Both the position numbers and the translations under genes were made by a program. Below are positions 50,585 to 58,919 of a stretch of 64,000 nucleotides of DNA, in pieces. The notes below the pieces were generated by a model. That model was not told the DNA's origin. It saw nothing but the letters and a program-made list of their open reading frames with translations, and did not search any database. Numbering within the stretch: the first letter of the stretch is position 1; each line of letters opens with the position of its first letter. Origin of the DNA: Streptomyces sp. NRRL F-6676 (GTDB lineage Bacteria; Actinomycetota; Actinomycetes; Streptomycetales; Streptomycetaceae); contig NZ_JOHS01000003.1 of the NCBI RefSeq assembly GCF_000725625.1, positions 62,001-126,000 on the forward strand. The letters run 5' to 3'.

Positions 50585-51226
50585 GTGGCCACCGTCCTGA
50601 GCGGTACGACAGTCGCCCTCCTCACCGCACTGGCCCTCTCCGCACCGACGCCCGCCCTCGCGGACGGCGGTGATCCGAGCCGGCCGCCCGGTACCGTCAC
50701 CACCTCCCCGCCCCCCACGGTCGACCCGAACAGCCCGGGCCTCAAGCTCGCCGACGGAGCCACGCTGGCCGCCGCCAAGGTGCTGGACATCAAGTCCGTC
50801 GTGGAGGACCTCGGCGGCGAGGAGCGACGCGAGGACACCAACGAGAACGTCACCTTCGCGCTCCAGGCGGAGGTGCTGTTCCCCAAGGACAGCCCGAAGC
50901 TGAACCCCGAGGCCCGCTCCCGGATCGACGCGATCGCCACCGAGATCAAGAAGCAGAACGCGCAGGCCGTCCGCGTCTTCGGTTTCACCGACAACCTCGG
51001 CTCGTACGCCCACGGCCTGGTCCTCTCCAAACGCCGCGCGGAGGCCGTCCACGACGAACTGGCCTCCCACCTCGACGGCGACGTCACCTTCGAGGTACGC
51101 GGCTACAGCGAGGACTACCCGATCGCCGACAACACGTCCGAACAGGGCCGCCGCAAGAACCGCCGAGTGGAGGTGTCCTTCCCCCGCAGCGACTCGACGT
51201 CGGACGACCCCGGCACGGTGTCGTAG
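50585..51226 (+). CDS. Secreted OmpA-domain (peptidoglycan-binding) protein
   Basis: 213 residues: Sec signal peptide ending PALA (about residue 26), Pro-rich linker, then an OmpA/MotB domain (about 95-205) with VLFPKDSPKLNPEARSRIDAIA, VRVFGFTDNLGSYAHGLVLSKRRAEAV and NRRVEVSF; Asp and Arg of the diaminopimelate-binding site are in place (TDNLG.., ..RRVEV). In a monoderm it should bind peptidoglycan and may anchor the pilus machinery in the wall. GTG start next to the lipoprotein stop. Confidence 0.88.
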   Translation: MATVLSGTTVALLTALALSAPTPALADGGDPSRPPGTVTTSPPPTVDPNSPGLKLADGATLAAAKVLDIKSVVEDLGGEERREDTNENVTFALQAEVLFPKDSPKLNPEARSRIDAIATEIKKQNAQAVRVFGFTDNLGSYAHGLVLSKRRAEAVHDELASHLDGDVTFEVRGYSEDYPIADNTSEQGRRKNRRVEVSFPRSDSTSDDPGTVS

Positions 51227-51281
51227 CCGGGGAAGAAAACCAGTCGCCCACCCCCACTTCCCACTGACACCATCACCCTCC

Positions 51282-52052
51282 ATGAACGACGCCCCCACCT
51301 TCGAGGAACTGATCGCCGAGGGCGACGCCGTGCCCGTCGACGGGTGGGACTTCTCCTGGTTCGAAGGGCGGGCCACCGAGGCGCGGCCCGCCTGGGGGTA
51401 CGCGCGGGGGATGGCCCGGCGCCTCGCTCGGGCGACCGCCGCCCTCGACGTCCAGACCGGTGGCGGCGAAGTGCTGAACTCCGCCCCGGCACTGCCCATC
51501 CTCACCGTCGCCACCGAGGGGTGGCCGCCCAACGTGGCCAAGGCCACCGCACTCCTCCGCCCCCGTGGCGTCGCGGTGGTGTCGTCCCCGGAAGACGCAC
51601 CACTGCCCTTCGCCAACGACGCCTTCGACCTCGTCACGAGCAGGCATCCAGTAGCCACCCACTGGGACGAGCTCGCCCGCGTACTGCGCCCCGGCGGCAC
51701 GTACTACTCCCAGCAGGTCGGACAGGAGAGCGTCTTCGAACTGGCGGAACACTTCCTCGGCCCCCTCCCCGACCAGGCCCGCCGCGCACGCGACCCCGAA
51801 CAGGCCCGCGCCGCCGCCCACGCGGCCGGACTCGACGTCGTCGACCTCCGTACCGCACGCCTGCACATGGAGTTCCACGACATCGCCGCCGTCGTCCACT
51901 TCCTCCGCAAGGTCGTCTGGATCGTGCCCGGCTTCACCACGGCCGACCACCTTCCCCGCCTCCGCACCCTGCACGACCGCATCACCGCGGAGGGCCCGTT
52001 CGTGGCCCACAGCAGCCGCTTCCTGATCGAGGCCCACAAGCCGAACATCTGA
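51282..52052 (+). CDS. Class I SAM-dependent methyltransferase
   Basis: 256 residues. The SAM-binding region reads ALDVQTGGGEVL (motif I variant, usually DxGxGxG), followed by PLPFANDAFDLVTSRHPV and ELARVLRPGGTYYSQQVG, the standard motifs II/III of small-molecule methyltransferases. Substrate unknown. It follows the OmpA-domain gene by 55 bp and may be outside the pilus operon. Confidence 0.85.
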   Translation: MNDAPTFEELIAEGDAVPVDGWDFSWFEGRATEARPAWGYARGMARRLARATAALDVQTGGGEVLNSAPALPILTVATEGWPPNVAKATALLRPRGVAVVSSPEDAPLPFANDAFDLVTSRHPVATHWDELARVLRPGGTYYSQQVGQESVFELAEHFLGPLPDQARRARDPEQARAAAHAAGLDVVDLRTARLHMEFHDIAAVVHFLRKVVWIVPGFTTADHLPRLRTLHDRITAEGPFVAHSSRFLIEAHKPNI

Positions 52053-52433
52053 ACGGACGTCGCACGGCGGGAGAGCCGCCCGCGGACGGGAGGGGCCGGG
52101 TCGGTGCATCGCATGCCCGTTGCGTACGTCCGGCCTGGAAGACCTCGCCCTGCCCGGATACGGCCATGTCAGGCGGCAACGGGCGGATGCACCGGCCCGG
52201 CCCCGCCCCACCACGAGGGCCGACGCGCCCCGACCCGGACCTCATCCCGCCTCACCGTTGTCCACATCGTTACCGCCCCACGCTCGCCCCCACCGCACCC
52301 CGTCCCGTAAGTTCGGACCAAGGTAATTCGCGCCAGCAAAGCGACTGCTGCGCGGGCGGGTGGGTCCCGCGCAGTGGAGGGGGCTGCGCGGCACCCACCG
52401 CGAACCCCCGCTCACCACACCGCGAACCCCCGC
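52053..52433. other. Intergenic region with hairpin and 22-bp tandem repeat
   Basis: No gene is supported in these ~380 bases. It holds a terminator-like hairpin (52348-52374, 9-bp stem CTGCGCGGG) and two copies of ACCGCGAACCCCCGCTCACC at 52397-52416 and 52419-52438; the second copy contains the DUF192 stop codon. Confidence 0.5.
52348..52374 (-). terminator. Hairpin downstream of the DUF192 gene
   Basis: CTGCGCGGG / CCCGCGCAG, 9-bp perfect stem, 9-nt loop, 60 bp past the minus-strand DUF192 stop. Confidence 0.55.
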
Positions 52434-52820
52434 TCACCCACCCCGCACCACCACGATCGTCACCCCGGGCCGCACCCCCCACCCCGCCAACGCCCCGGCC
52501 TCCGCCTCCAACACATGCCGCACCCACGGCCGCGGCAACCCCACCCGCCCCGGCCGCATCGTCCGCACCGCACGCACCCGCATCCCGCGGTCCAGGTACG
52601 CCACATCCACGGCGAACCGCATCCCCACCGTGTGCACCGCGCTCGCCGGACTCAGCAGCAGCGCGCCCTCGACCCCGTCCCGCCCGAGCAGTCCCCGCTG
52701 GCGCTCCCGCCGCGACGCGGCGATCTCGAGCGGCACCCGACAGGAATCGGCACCAGTAACCACCACGAACGACGCCGCACCCGACCCCGAACCCATCCCC
52801 GCACCGGAACCCGAACCCAT
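52434..52820 (-). CDS. DUF192 family protein
   Basis: 128 residues. The DUF192 hallmarks are GLLGRDGVEGALLLSPASAVHTVGM, FAVDVAYLDRGMRVRAVRTMRPGR and VLEAEAGALAGWGVRPG. The family is a small beta-barrel of unknown function, often exported; here there is no clear signal peptide, only a Gly/Ser repeat (MGSGSGAGMGSGSG). The start at 52820 is weakly supported; an internal start cannot be excluded. Confidence 0.8.
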   Translation of the reverse strand: MGSGSGAGMGSGSGAASFVVVTGADSCRVPLEIAASRRERQRGLLGRDGVEGALLLSPASAVHTVGMRFAVDVAYLDRGMRVRAVRTMRPGRVGLPRPWVRHVLEAEAGALAGWGVRPGVTIVVVRGG

Positions 52821-52869
52821 CCCCGCAACGTAGCGCGGGCCGCAGGCGGCAGAGCCGCCGGCGGCCCGG

Positions 52870-52972
52870 CATCACGGAAAAGAGAACGGGCCGGTCCGTG
52901 GGGGGGAAACGGACCGGCCCGAGGGGGGGAGTTCCACCATAACCCTTCGTGAGGGGTGCTGCGTGCATCAGC
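52870..52972 (-). ncRNA. Probable 6C small RNA
   Basis: On the minus strand a perfect 13-bp hairpin (arms 52921-52909 and 52899-52887) has a loop with seven consecutive C, preceded by another run of seven C (52929-52923), and followed by GTTCTCTTTT, a U-rich tail rare in Streptomyces. Two C-runs, one in a terminal hairpin loop, and a Rho-independent end are the hallmarks of the actinobacterial 6C RNA. A possible -10 (TAGTTT, 52984-52979) puts the 5' end near 52972, about 100 nt long. I could not fold the first C-run confidently into its own loop. Confidence 0.62.
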
Positions 52973-52984
52973 GCCAAAAAACTA

Positions 52985-53445
52985 CTCTCCGCAGTCGCCC
53001 AACCGCGACGCGCTGACCACGAAGACACTCGTTCAGTCGGCCCGAATGGCCGAATCGCGTTGGATTCGAAGGCGTGCCGACCCCTCAGTAGACACGTTCA
53101 CAGGTTTTACGTACGCATGTCGGAGGGTGGGTGTCGAGTCACCGGCGTGTTCCGACGTACCCCGGGCGGGTGAACGCACGGAGGATCCCTCCCGGCTTCC
53201 CCCTCCGCCACACCACCCCCACGCGCCGCCCACTCACCCCCACCCCGCTTCCCCTGGGCCGGGCCCACCCGGCCCACAGCGGTAGGCTTCGCCCCCCGGG
53301 ACCGCCATTCGGACGGCCGGCGCCGCCACGGCTGCCCGCAGACGGCTGCCCGCAGCCACGGCTGCGCCCAGCGCCGCCACGGCCGCACGGAGAAGGCCGC
53401 CACGGCCGCACGGATCCCGATCCACACGGAGGGGCTGACAATCTC
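52985..53445. other. Spacer before uppS with palindromes and GC repeats
   Basis: Relatively AT-rich at 52985-53130, with small inverted repeats TCGGCC-CGAAT-GGCCGA (53037-53053) and CGAATC-GCGTTG-GATTCG (53051-53068). From 53329 to 53414 it becomes repetitive: ACGGCTGCCCGCAG twice in tandem and a CCGCCACGGCCGCACGGA unit twice (23-bp period). No ORF here is convincing; the region must hold promoters for the small RNA and for uppS. Confidence 0.45.
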
Positions 53446-54219
53446 GTGAACCTGCGCGACAACCTGCGCCGCCTGCTGGTCAGGGTCTACGCACGCAGGG
53501 TGGAGGGCCACCTCGACCACGCCCAGGTGCCCAAGCACATCGGCGTGATCATGGACGGCAACCGGCGCTGGGCGAAGGCGGCCGGCTCCACCACCGCACA
53601 GGGCCACCGCGCGGGCGCCGACAAGATCGAGGAGTTCCTCGGCTGGTGCAGCGAGACGGATGTCGAGGTCGTCACGCTCTGGCTGTTCTCCACGGACAAC
53701 TTCGACCGCCCGCAGGAAGAACTCGTCCCGCTCTTCGGGATCATCGAGGACGTCGCCCGCTCCCTCGCCGCCGACGGCCGCTGGCGCGTGCACCACGTCG
53801 GCGCCCTCGACCTGCTTCCGTCGGGAATGCAGACCGTGCTGAAGGAGGCCGAGGAGGCCACCGCGCAGGTCAAGGGGATAGTGGTCAACGTCGCCATCGG
53901 CTACGGCGGCCGCCAGGAGATCGCCGACGCCGTCCGGTCCATGCTGCACGACGCCCAGGACAAGGGCACGACGATGGAGGAGCTCGCCGAGTCCGTCGAC
54001 ATCGACATGATCGGCCGGCACCTCTACACCAGCGACCAGCCCGACCCCGACCTGGTCATCCGCACCAGCGGCGAGCAGCGGCTGTCCGGCTTCATGCTCT
54101 GGCAGACCGCCCACTCGGAGTACTACTTCTGCGACGTGTTCTGGCCCGCCTTCCGCAAGGTCGACTTCCTCCGCGCCCTGCGCGACTACGCGGCCCGCCA
54201 CCGCCGCTACGGCGGCTGA
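53446..54219 (+). CDS. uppS: Isoprenyl transferase (cis-prenyl diphosphate synthase)
   Basis: 257 residues of the UppS family, which condense isopentenyl diphosphate units to make the polyprenyl carrier lipid for peptidoglycan and glycan synthesis. Motifs: HIGVIMDGNRRWAK (Asp37 binds the Mg-diphosphate), GHRAGADKIEEFLGWC, TLWLFSTDNFDRPQEE, and near the end DLVIRTSGEQRLSGFMLWQTAHSEYYF. Complete. GTG at 53446 with GGAGGGG 12 nt away. Streptomyces often have more than one copy, so product chain length is not certain. Confidence 0.95.
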   Translation: MNLRDNLRRLLVRVYARRVEGHLDHAQVPKHIGVIMDGNRRWAKAAGSTTAQGHRAGADKIEEFLGWCSETDVEVVTLWLFSTDNFDRPQEELVPLFGIIEDVARSLAADGRWRVHHVGALDLLPSGMQTVLKEAEEATAQVKGIVVNVAIGYGGRQEIADAVRSMLHDAQDKGTTMEELAESVDIDMIGRHLYTSDQPDPDLVIRTSGEQRLSGFMLWQTAHSEYYFCDVFWPAFRKVDFLRALRDYAARHRRYGG

Positions 54220-54384
54220 CGCCCCCGCCGTCTCCCCAGGCCCACCCCCCCCCGGGAGTACCGAACCCGCTGACCGCACCTCAAGGCCCCGGCCTCAAAG
54301 CCCCGCCTCAAGGGGCCCCGGCCTCAAGGCCTCCTGAGCCCCACGTCACCAGGAGTTCACCGGCCCGCCCCCGCAACCCATGGC

Positions 54385-54630
54385 ATGGCCGCGCGCCGAA
54401 GAGGGAATAAGCCAAACAGGTCGACACCCGAACCACGGGTGTCGGATCTCAGCGGACGGCACGGGGCCGTCCGCCCGGGAGGCCCTTTGCACCAGCCCGA
54501 CCGTGCGGTCACAGCACGGACGCAGACGCGGAGGGCCGGTCGCCGGTCCTCGCGATGCGTGCATCGCGGCCGTCGACCGGTCCAGCTCCTCTCCGTCGCT
54601 CCCCGACCTCTTCCGAGGGGGTACGTCCTT
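54385..54630 (+). promoter_or_regulatory. Highly structured leader of the phoH-type gene
   Basis: Four inverted repeats follow each other in the uppS-phoH gap: GACACCCG/CGGGTGTC (54423-54443), CGGACGGC/GCCGTCCG (about 54457-54477), a GTGC/GCAC pair near 54506, and a long arm set with CCGGTCG/CGACCGG enclosing the perfect CGCGATGC-GT-GCATCGCG (54551-54568). Clustered hairpins this close to a start codon suggest a regulatory 5'-UTR. I cannot match it to a known riboswitch. Confidence 0.45.
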
Positions 54631-54635
54631 CCGTG

Positions 54636-55958
54636 GTGACCAGCACACAGCGCCGCAAGTCCGACCGGCGCACCTACGTTCTCGACACCAGCGTCCTGCT
54701 GGCCGACCCGAACGCCCTGACCCGCTTCGAGGAGCACGAGGTAGTGCTCCCCATCGTGGTGGTCACGGAGCTGGAGGCCAAGCGGCACCATCCCGAGCTC
54801 GGCTACTTCGCCCGGCAGGCCCTGCGCCTGCTGGACGACTACCGGGTGCGGTACGGACGCCTCGACGCCCCCATCCCGATCGGGGAACTGGGCGGCACGA
54901 TCAGGGTCGAGCTCAACCACTCGGACCCCAGCGTGCTGCCCAGCGGCTACCGCCTGGGGGACAACGACTCCCGCATCCTCGCGGTCGCCCGCAATTTGCA
55001 GGCCGAGGGGTTCGACGTCACCGTCGTGTCGAAGGACCTCCCGCTGCGGATCAAGGCGTCCTCGGTGGGCCTGCTCGCCGAGGAGTACCGCGCGGAGCTG
55101 GCCATCACGGACGCCTCCGGCTGGACGGGGATGTCCGAACTGACCCTGCCGGGCGAACAGGTGGACGTCCTCTTCGAGGAAGGCCATGTCTACGTCCCGG
55201 AGGCGGCCGACCTGCCCGTGCACACGGGGCTGACGATCCAGTCGGAGCGCGGCAGGGCGCTCGGCCGGGTCACCGCCGAGGGCAACGTCCGGCTGGTGCG
55301 CGGGGACCGGGAGGCGTTCGGCATCAAGGGCCGCAGCGCCGAGCAGCGCGTCGCCCTCGATCTGCTGCTCGACCCGGACGTCGGGATCGTGTCGATGGGC
55401 GGCCGGGCCGGCACCGGCAAGTCGGCGCTGGCGCTGTGCGCCGGTCTGGAGGCGGTGCTGGAGCGCCGTCAGCACCAGAAGGTGATGGTCTTCCGGCCGC
55501 TGTACGCGGTGGGCGGGCAGGAGCTCGGCTATCTGCCGGGCAGCGAGGCCGAGAAGATGAGCCCCTGGGCGCAGGCGGTCTTCGACACCCTGTCGGCCGT
55601 GACGTCCCGCGAGGTCATCGAGGAGGTCACCGCCCGCGGGATGCTGGAGGTGCTGCCGCTGACGCACATCCGCGGCCGCTCGCTGCACGACGCGTTCGTG
55701 ATCGTCGACGAGGCCCAGTCCCTGGAGCGGAACGTCCTGCTGACGGTGCTGTCCCGGATCGGCGCCAACTCGCGGGTGGTCCTCACCCACGACGTGGCGC
55801 AGCGGGACAACCTGCGGGTGGGCCGTTACGACGGCGTGGTGGCGGTCGTGGAGAAGCTGAAGGGGCACCCGCTCTTCGCCCATGTGACGCTGAACCGGTC
55901 CGAACGCTCGCAGATCGCCGCACTGGTGACCGAAATGCTGGAAGACGGACACATCTAA
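54636..55958 (+). CDS. PhoH family protein with N-terminal PIN domain
   Basis: 440 residues. Residues about 15-160 form a PIN RNase domain ([34 protein letters not shown] with acidic metal ligands). Residues ~230-440 form the PhoH ATPase/helicase: Walker [11 protein letters not shown] (~256), [17 protein letters not shown], Walker [13 protein letters not shown], and [16 protein letters not shown]-PhoH proteins are ATP-dependent RNA-unwinding nucleases. GTG 54636 (or 54633) after GAGGGG; the upstream extension to 54555 reads through leader hairpins. Confidence 0.93.
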   Translation: MTSTQRRKSDRRTYVLDTSVLLADPNALTRFEEHEVVLPIVVVTELEAKRHHPELGYFARQALRLLDDYRVRYGRLDAPIPIGELGGTIRVELNHSDPSVLPSGYRLGDNDSRILAVARNLQAEGFDVTVVSKDLPLRIKASSVGLLAEEYRAELAITDASGWTGMSELTLPGEQVDVLFEEGHVYVPEAADLPVHTGLTIQSERGRALGRVTAEGNVRLVRGDREAFGIKGRSAEQRVALDLLLDPDVGIVSMGGRAGTGKSALALCAGLEAVLERRQHQKVMVFRPLYAVGGQELGYLPGSEAEKMSPWAQAVFDTLSAVTSREVIEEVTARGMLEVLPLTHIRGRSLHDAFVIVDEAQSLERNVLLTVLSRIGANSRVVLTHDVAQRDNLRVGRYDGVVAVVEKLKGHPLFAHVTLNRSERSQIAALVTEMLEDGHI

Positions 55959-55964
55959 CGGCCG

Positions 55965-56024
55965 GTCGCGATTCGCCACGACACGTCGCGATCCGCCACG
56001 ACACGTCGTGGCTCGCCACAACAC
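55965..56024. repeat. Three 20-bp tandem repeats after phoH
   Basis: GTCGCGATTCGCCACGACAC, GTCGCGATCCGCCACGACAC and GTCGTGGCTCGCCACAACAC stand head to tail at 55965, 55985 and 56005 with no spacer. The first begins 6 bp past the phoH-type stop. Confidence 0.9.
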
Positions 56025-56445
56025 ACCGCAGAAAACCCAACTCAACGCATATGAACGGCAGTTGGCGCCGTCCGGCAGCAAGGCGAAAGAGCCTAGCCGG
56101 GCGGCGCCCCGTTGTGTGCGGTTTCCTGTGATTCCCTTGGGGCCGGCCGGGTGTGAGCTTTCACACGCAACTCCGAATTGATTCCCGGTGTCGGGTTACG
56201 GCAGAGTCTCGGTTCTGTCAGGCCCCGCATACGACACAGCCGTACCCCCAGCGGTTCGGCGCATCAGAGTCAGTACCAACTCCATAGAGCCGTCGTATGC
56301 CGCCCGAGCACCACATGGCACTCCCGTCGCGGGAGTTCCCACCGGGCCCGTGCCTCCCGTGACCCCGCAGTTGGGAGGCCAGCGTCAAGGGGCACGATCG
56401 CGTCCGCCAGGGTCACCGAAGCGGGCGATGCTGGAAGGAAACCGT
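56025..56445 (+). promoter_or_regulatory. Long upstream region of the transglycosylase gene
   Basis: About 420 bases. Features: palindrome GTGTGA-GCTT-TCACAC (56151-56166), TTGATT at 56177-56182 as a possible -35, and hairpin ACTCCCG-TCG-CGGGAGT (about 56321-56337). An open frame from the GTG at 56188 is continuous with the gene but has no family similarity. The long leader may carry RNA-based control, as known for Streptomyces wall-hydrolase genes. Confidence 0.4.
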
Positions 56446-57144
56446 GTGAGCCGGATCTCGGTCCGGGGATTCGCAGTGGCCTCGGCCACCGCGGTCACCG
56501 CCGTCGGTAGCGTCGTCGGCGTTGCCTCGGGCAGCGTTGCCCAGAACAACGACGCCGAGGCGACCGCAGCCGACGCGACGCTTCTGTCGGACATCCCCGT
56601 GGGCACCCAGGCCCAGGTGCAGACCGCGTCCCTCGCGCAGCAGGCCGACGCCCAGGCCATCGCCGCGGACACCAGCGCCCGGAAGGACGCCGAGGCGGCC
56701 GCGCGCAAGGCGGCCGCCAAGTCCGCGGTCGCCAAGAAGGCGGCGGCCGACAAGGCGGCGAAGGACGCCAAGGCGCGGGCGCAGGCGAAGAAGGACGCGG
56801 CCAGCCGCAGCGCCACCCGCGACGCCTCCACCTTCGCCGTCCAGAGCTCGTACACGGTCGCGCAGGTCCAGGCGATCGCCCGGCAGATCGTGCCGAGCGG
56901 CCAGTTCCAGTGCTTCAGCAACATCGTGAACCACGAGTCCACCTGGAACTACCAGGCCACCAACCCGTCCTCGGGCGCGTACGGCCTCGTCCAGGCCCTG
57001 CCCGCGGGCAAGATGGCCTCCGCCGGTGCCGACTGGCGCACCAACCCGGCCACCCAGATCAAGTGGGGCCTGAACTACATGAACCAGCGCTACGGCAGCC
57101 CGTGCGACGCCTGGTCGTACTGGCAGGCGAACGGGAACTACTGA
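56446..57144 (+). CDS. Secreted lytic transglycosylase-like protein
   Basis: 232 residues: signal peptide (VSRISVRGFAVASATAVTAV..., cleavage near residue 35), an Ala/Lys-rich helical segment (about 80-125, probable coiled coil crossing the wall), and a C-terminal SLT/Rpf-like domain: SNIVNHESTWNYQATNPSSG with the catalytic Glu, AYGLVQALPAGKM, and INWGLNYM-type ending (IKWGLNYMNQRYGSPCDAW). It cuts peptidoglycan glycan strands. GTG 56446 has GGAAGGA upstream; ATG 56428 is the alternative. Confidence 0.87.
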   Translation: MSRISVRGFAVASATAVTAVGSVVGVASGSVAQNNDAEATAADATLLSDIPVGTQAQVQTASLAQQADAQAIAADTSARKDAEAAARKAAAKSAVAKKAAADKAAKDAKARAQAKKDAASRSATRDASTFAVQSSYTVAQVQAIARQIVPSGQFQCFSNIVNHESTWNYQATNPSSGAYGLVQALPAGKMASAGADWRTNPATQIKWGLNYMNQRYGSPCDAWSYWQANGNY

Positions 57145-57186
57145 CCCGTACCGCCGCGTCCGCCGGCGCCCTGCTCAACCCCGCGC

Positions 57187-57215
57187 AGCCCCTCCCCGTC
57201 CTAGGGGGAGGGGCT
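57187..57215 (+). terminator. Terminator after the transglycosylase gene
   Basis: Perfect 11-bp stem AGCCCCTCCCC / GGGGAGGGGCT, 7-nt loop, followed by GTTGCCCTGT, 42 bp past the stop. Confidence 0.8.
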
Positions 57216-57286
57216 GTTGCCCTGTAGCGTCTGATCCGACAGCTTCGGGGGGAGTGGTGGGGAAGAGCGGGGGAAGAGGACGGATC

Positions 57287-58906
57287 ATGTCACGAGTGCC
57301 TGAGTGGCTCGGGCGGGCCGGGGCCCGGCTGACCGAGCTGGGCGAACGGCTCGACGCGCGCCGCGCCGAGGTCGAACGCGAACAGGGCGCGCCGGGCGCG
57401 CCGTCCGATCCGCGGCGCCGACCGGGCCGCCCGCCCGGCCCCGCCACCGACGCGACGTCCGCTGACGCGGCGTCCGACGGGGCCGAGAACACGCCCGCCG
57501 GTACGGGCGGTGACGCCCGCCGGCCGGCCGACGGACCCGCCGGGGCGGGTGCTTCCCCGCCGGCGTCCTCGGCTTCCGATCCCTCCAAGCCTTCCAAGCC
57601 TTCCGATCCTTCCCACCCTTCTGATCCTTCCGACGCCGTACCGGTGAACACACCGGACGGGCCGGACGGGCCGGGTCCGTCCGACACCCGGTGGGACGCC
57701 GAGGCGGAGGCCGGGGATCCGGCGCCCGGCACGGCCGCGGACGGAGGCCCCGCCGAGGGTGCGGCCGTCGGCTCCACCGCGCTCGCCCCCGTCGTCGTAC
57801 GTCCGCGGCGGCCCGACCCGGCGCAGGCCGTGCCGTGGGGCGTGCGGGTCGCCGCCGAGGCCGGCTGGCGGCTGCTCGTGCTGGCCGGCACGGTGTGGGT
57901 GCTGATGCGGGTCATCAGCGCCGTACAGCTCGTCGTGCTGGCCTTCGTGGCCGCGCTGCTCGTCACGGCCATACTTCAGCCCACGGTGGCCCGGCTGAGA
58001 CGGCACGGGGTACCGCGCGGGCTGGCGACGGCGCTCACCGCGATCCTCGGCTTCGTCGTCATGGGGCTCATCGGATGGTTCGTCACCTGGCAGGTGATGG
58101 AGAACATCGACAACCTCTCCGACCAGGTCCAGGACGGCATCGACGATCTGCGCCGGTGGCTGCTGCACAGTCCGTTCCATGTGACGGACAAGCAGATCAA
58201 CGCGATCGCGAAGAACCTGCGGGAGGCGATCGGCGCCAACACCGACCAGATCACGTCGGCGGGTCTGGAGGGGGTCACCGTCATCGTGGAGGCCCTCACC
58301 GGCATCCTGCTGACCGTCTTCTCCACCCTGTTCCTGCTCTACGACGGCCGGCGCATCTGGGAGTGGACGCTCAAGCTGGTCCCGGCGGCGGCGCGGCCGG
58401 GGGTCGCGGGCGCGGGGCCGCAGGCGTGGCGCACGCTGACGGCGTATGTGCGCGGGACGGTGATCGTGGCGCTGATCGACGCCATCTTCATCGGGCTCGG
58501 AATCTACTTCCTCGACGTGCCGATGGCCGTGCCGCTGGCCGTGTTCATCTTCCTGTTCGCGTTCATCCCGCTGGTGGGCGCGGTGGTGTCGGGGGCGCTG
58601 GCGGTGGTGGTGGCGCTGGTGACGCAGGGTGTGTTCGCGGCGGTGATGACGCTGGCGGTGGTGCTGTTGGTGCAGCAGATCGAGGGCCACATCCTGCAAC
58701 CGTTCATTCTGGGGCGGGCGGTGCGGGTGCATCCGCTGGCGGTGGTGCTGTCGGTGGCCGCGGGCGGGATGGTGGCCGGGATCGGGGGTGCGGTGGTGGC
58801 GGTGCCGCTGGTCGCGGTGACCAACACGGTGGTGGGGTACCTCCGGGCGTACAGCGAGGGCGAGGCCCCCGACGACCCCGCCCCGAAGCCGTCGGCCGAC
58901 CAGTAG
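57287..58906 (+). CDS. AI-2E family transporter
   Basis: 539 residues. The first ~180 are a disordered, Pro/Ser/Asp-rich cytoplasmic extension containing SDPSKPSKPSDPSHPSDPSD. The rest is an AI-2E (TqsA/PerM) membrane domain with about eight transmembrane helices: RLLVLAGTVWVLMRVISAVQ, the long amphipathic region LSDQVQDGIDDLRRWLL, then YVRGTVIVALIDAIFIGLGIY and QQIEGHILQPFILGRAVRVHPLAVVL near the end. Family members export autoinducer-2 or move ions; the substrate here is unknown. ATG at 57287 has AGAGGA upstream. Confidence 0.88.
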   Translation: MSRVPEWLGRAGARLTELGERLDARRAEVEREQGAPGAPSDPRRRPGRPPGPATDATSADAASDGAENTPAGTGGDARRPADGPAGAGASPPASSASDPSKPSKPSDPSHPSDPSDAVPVNTPDGPDGPGPSDTRWDAEAEAGDPAPGTAADGGPAEGAAVGSTALAPVVVRPRRPDPAQAVPWGVRVAAEAGWRLLVLAGTVWVLMRVISAVQLVVLAFVAALLVTAILQPTVARLRRHGVPRGLATALTAILGFVVMGLIGWFVTWQVMENIDNLSDQVQDGIDDLRRWLLHSPFHVTDKQINAIAKNLREAIGANTDQITSAGLEGVTVIVEALTGILLTVFSTLFLLYDGRRIWEWTLKLVPAAARPGVAGAGPQAWRTLTAYVRGTVIVALIDAIFIGLGIYFLDVPMAVPLAVFIFLFAFIPLVGAVVSGALAVVVALVTQGVFAAVMTLAVVLLVQQIEGHILQPFILGRAVRVHPLAVVLSVAAGGMVAGIGGAVVAVPLVAVTNTVVGYLRAYSEGEAPDDPAPKPSADQ

Positions 58907-58919
58907 TCCTCTCGCCCCC

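Noticed and set aside
54385..54639. An 84-codon ORF in the uppS-phoH gap
   Set aside because: No Shine-Dalgarno sequence, low-complexity Arg/Pro product, and it coincides with a series of hairpins better explained as a leader.
56151..56166. GTGTGA-GCTT-TCACAC as a CRP site
   Set aside because: CRP sites need six bases between TGTGA and TCACA; here there are four. Kept only as an unassigned palindrome.
56025..56445. c-di-AMP (ydaO) riboswitch before the transglycosylase gene
   Set aside because: Expected by context, but the conserved blocks I know were not visible.
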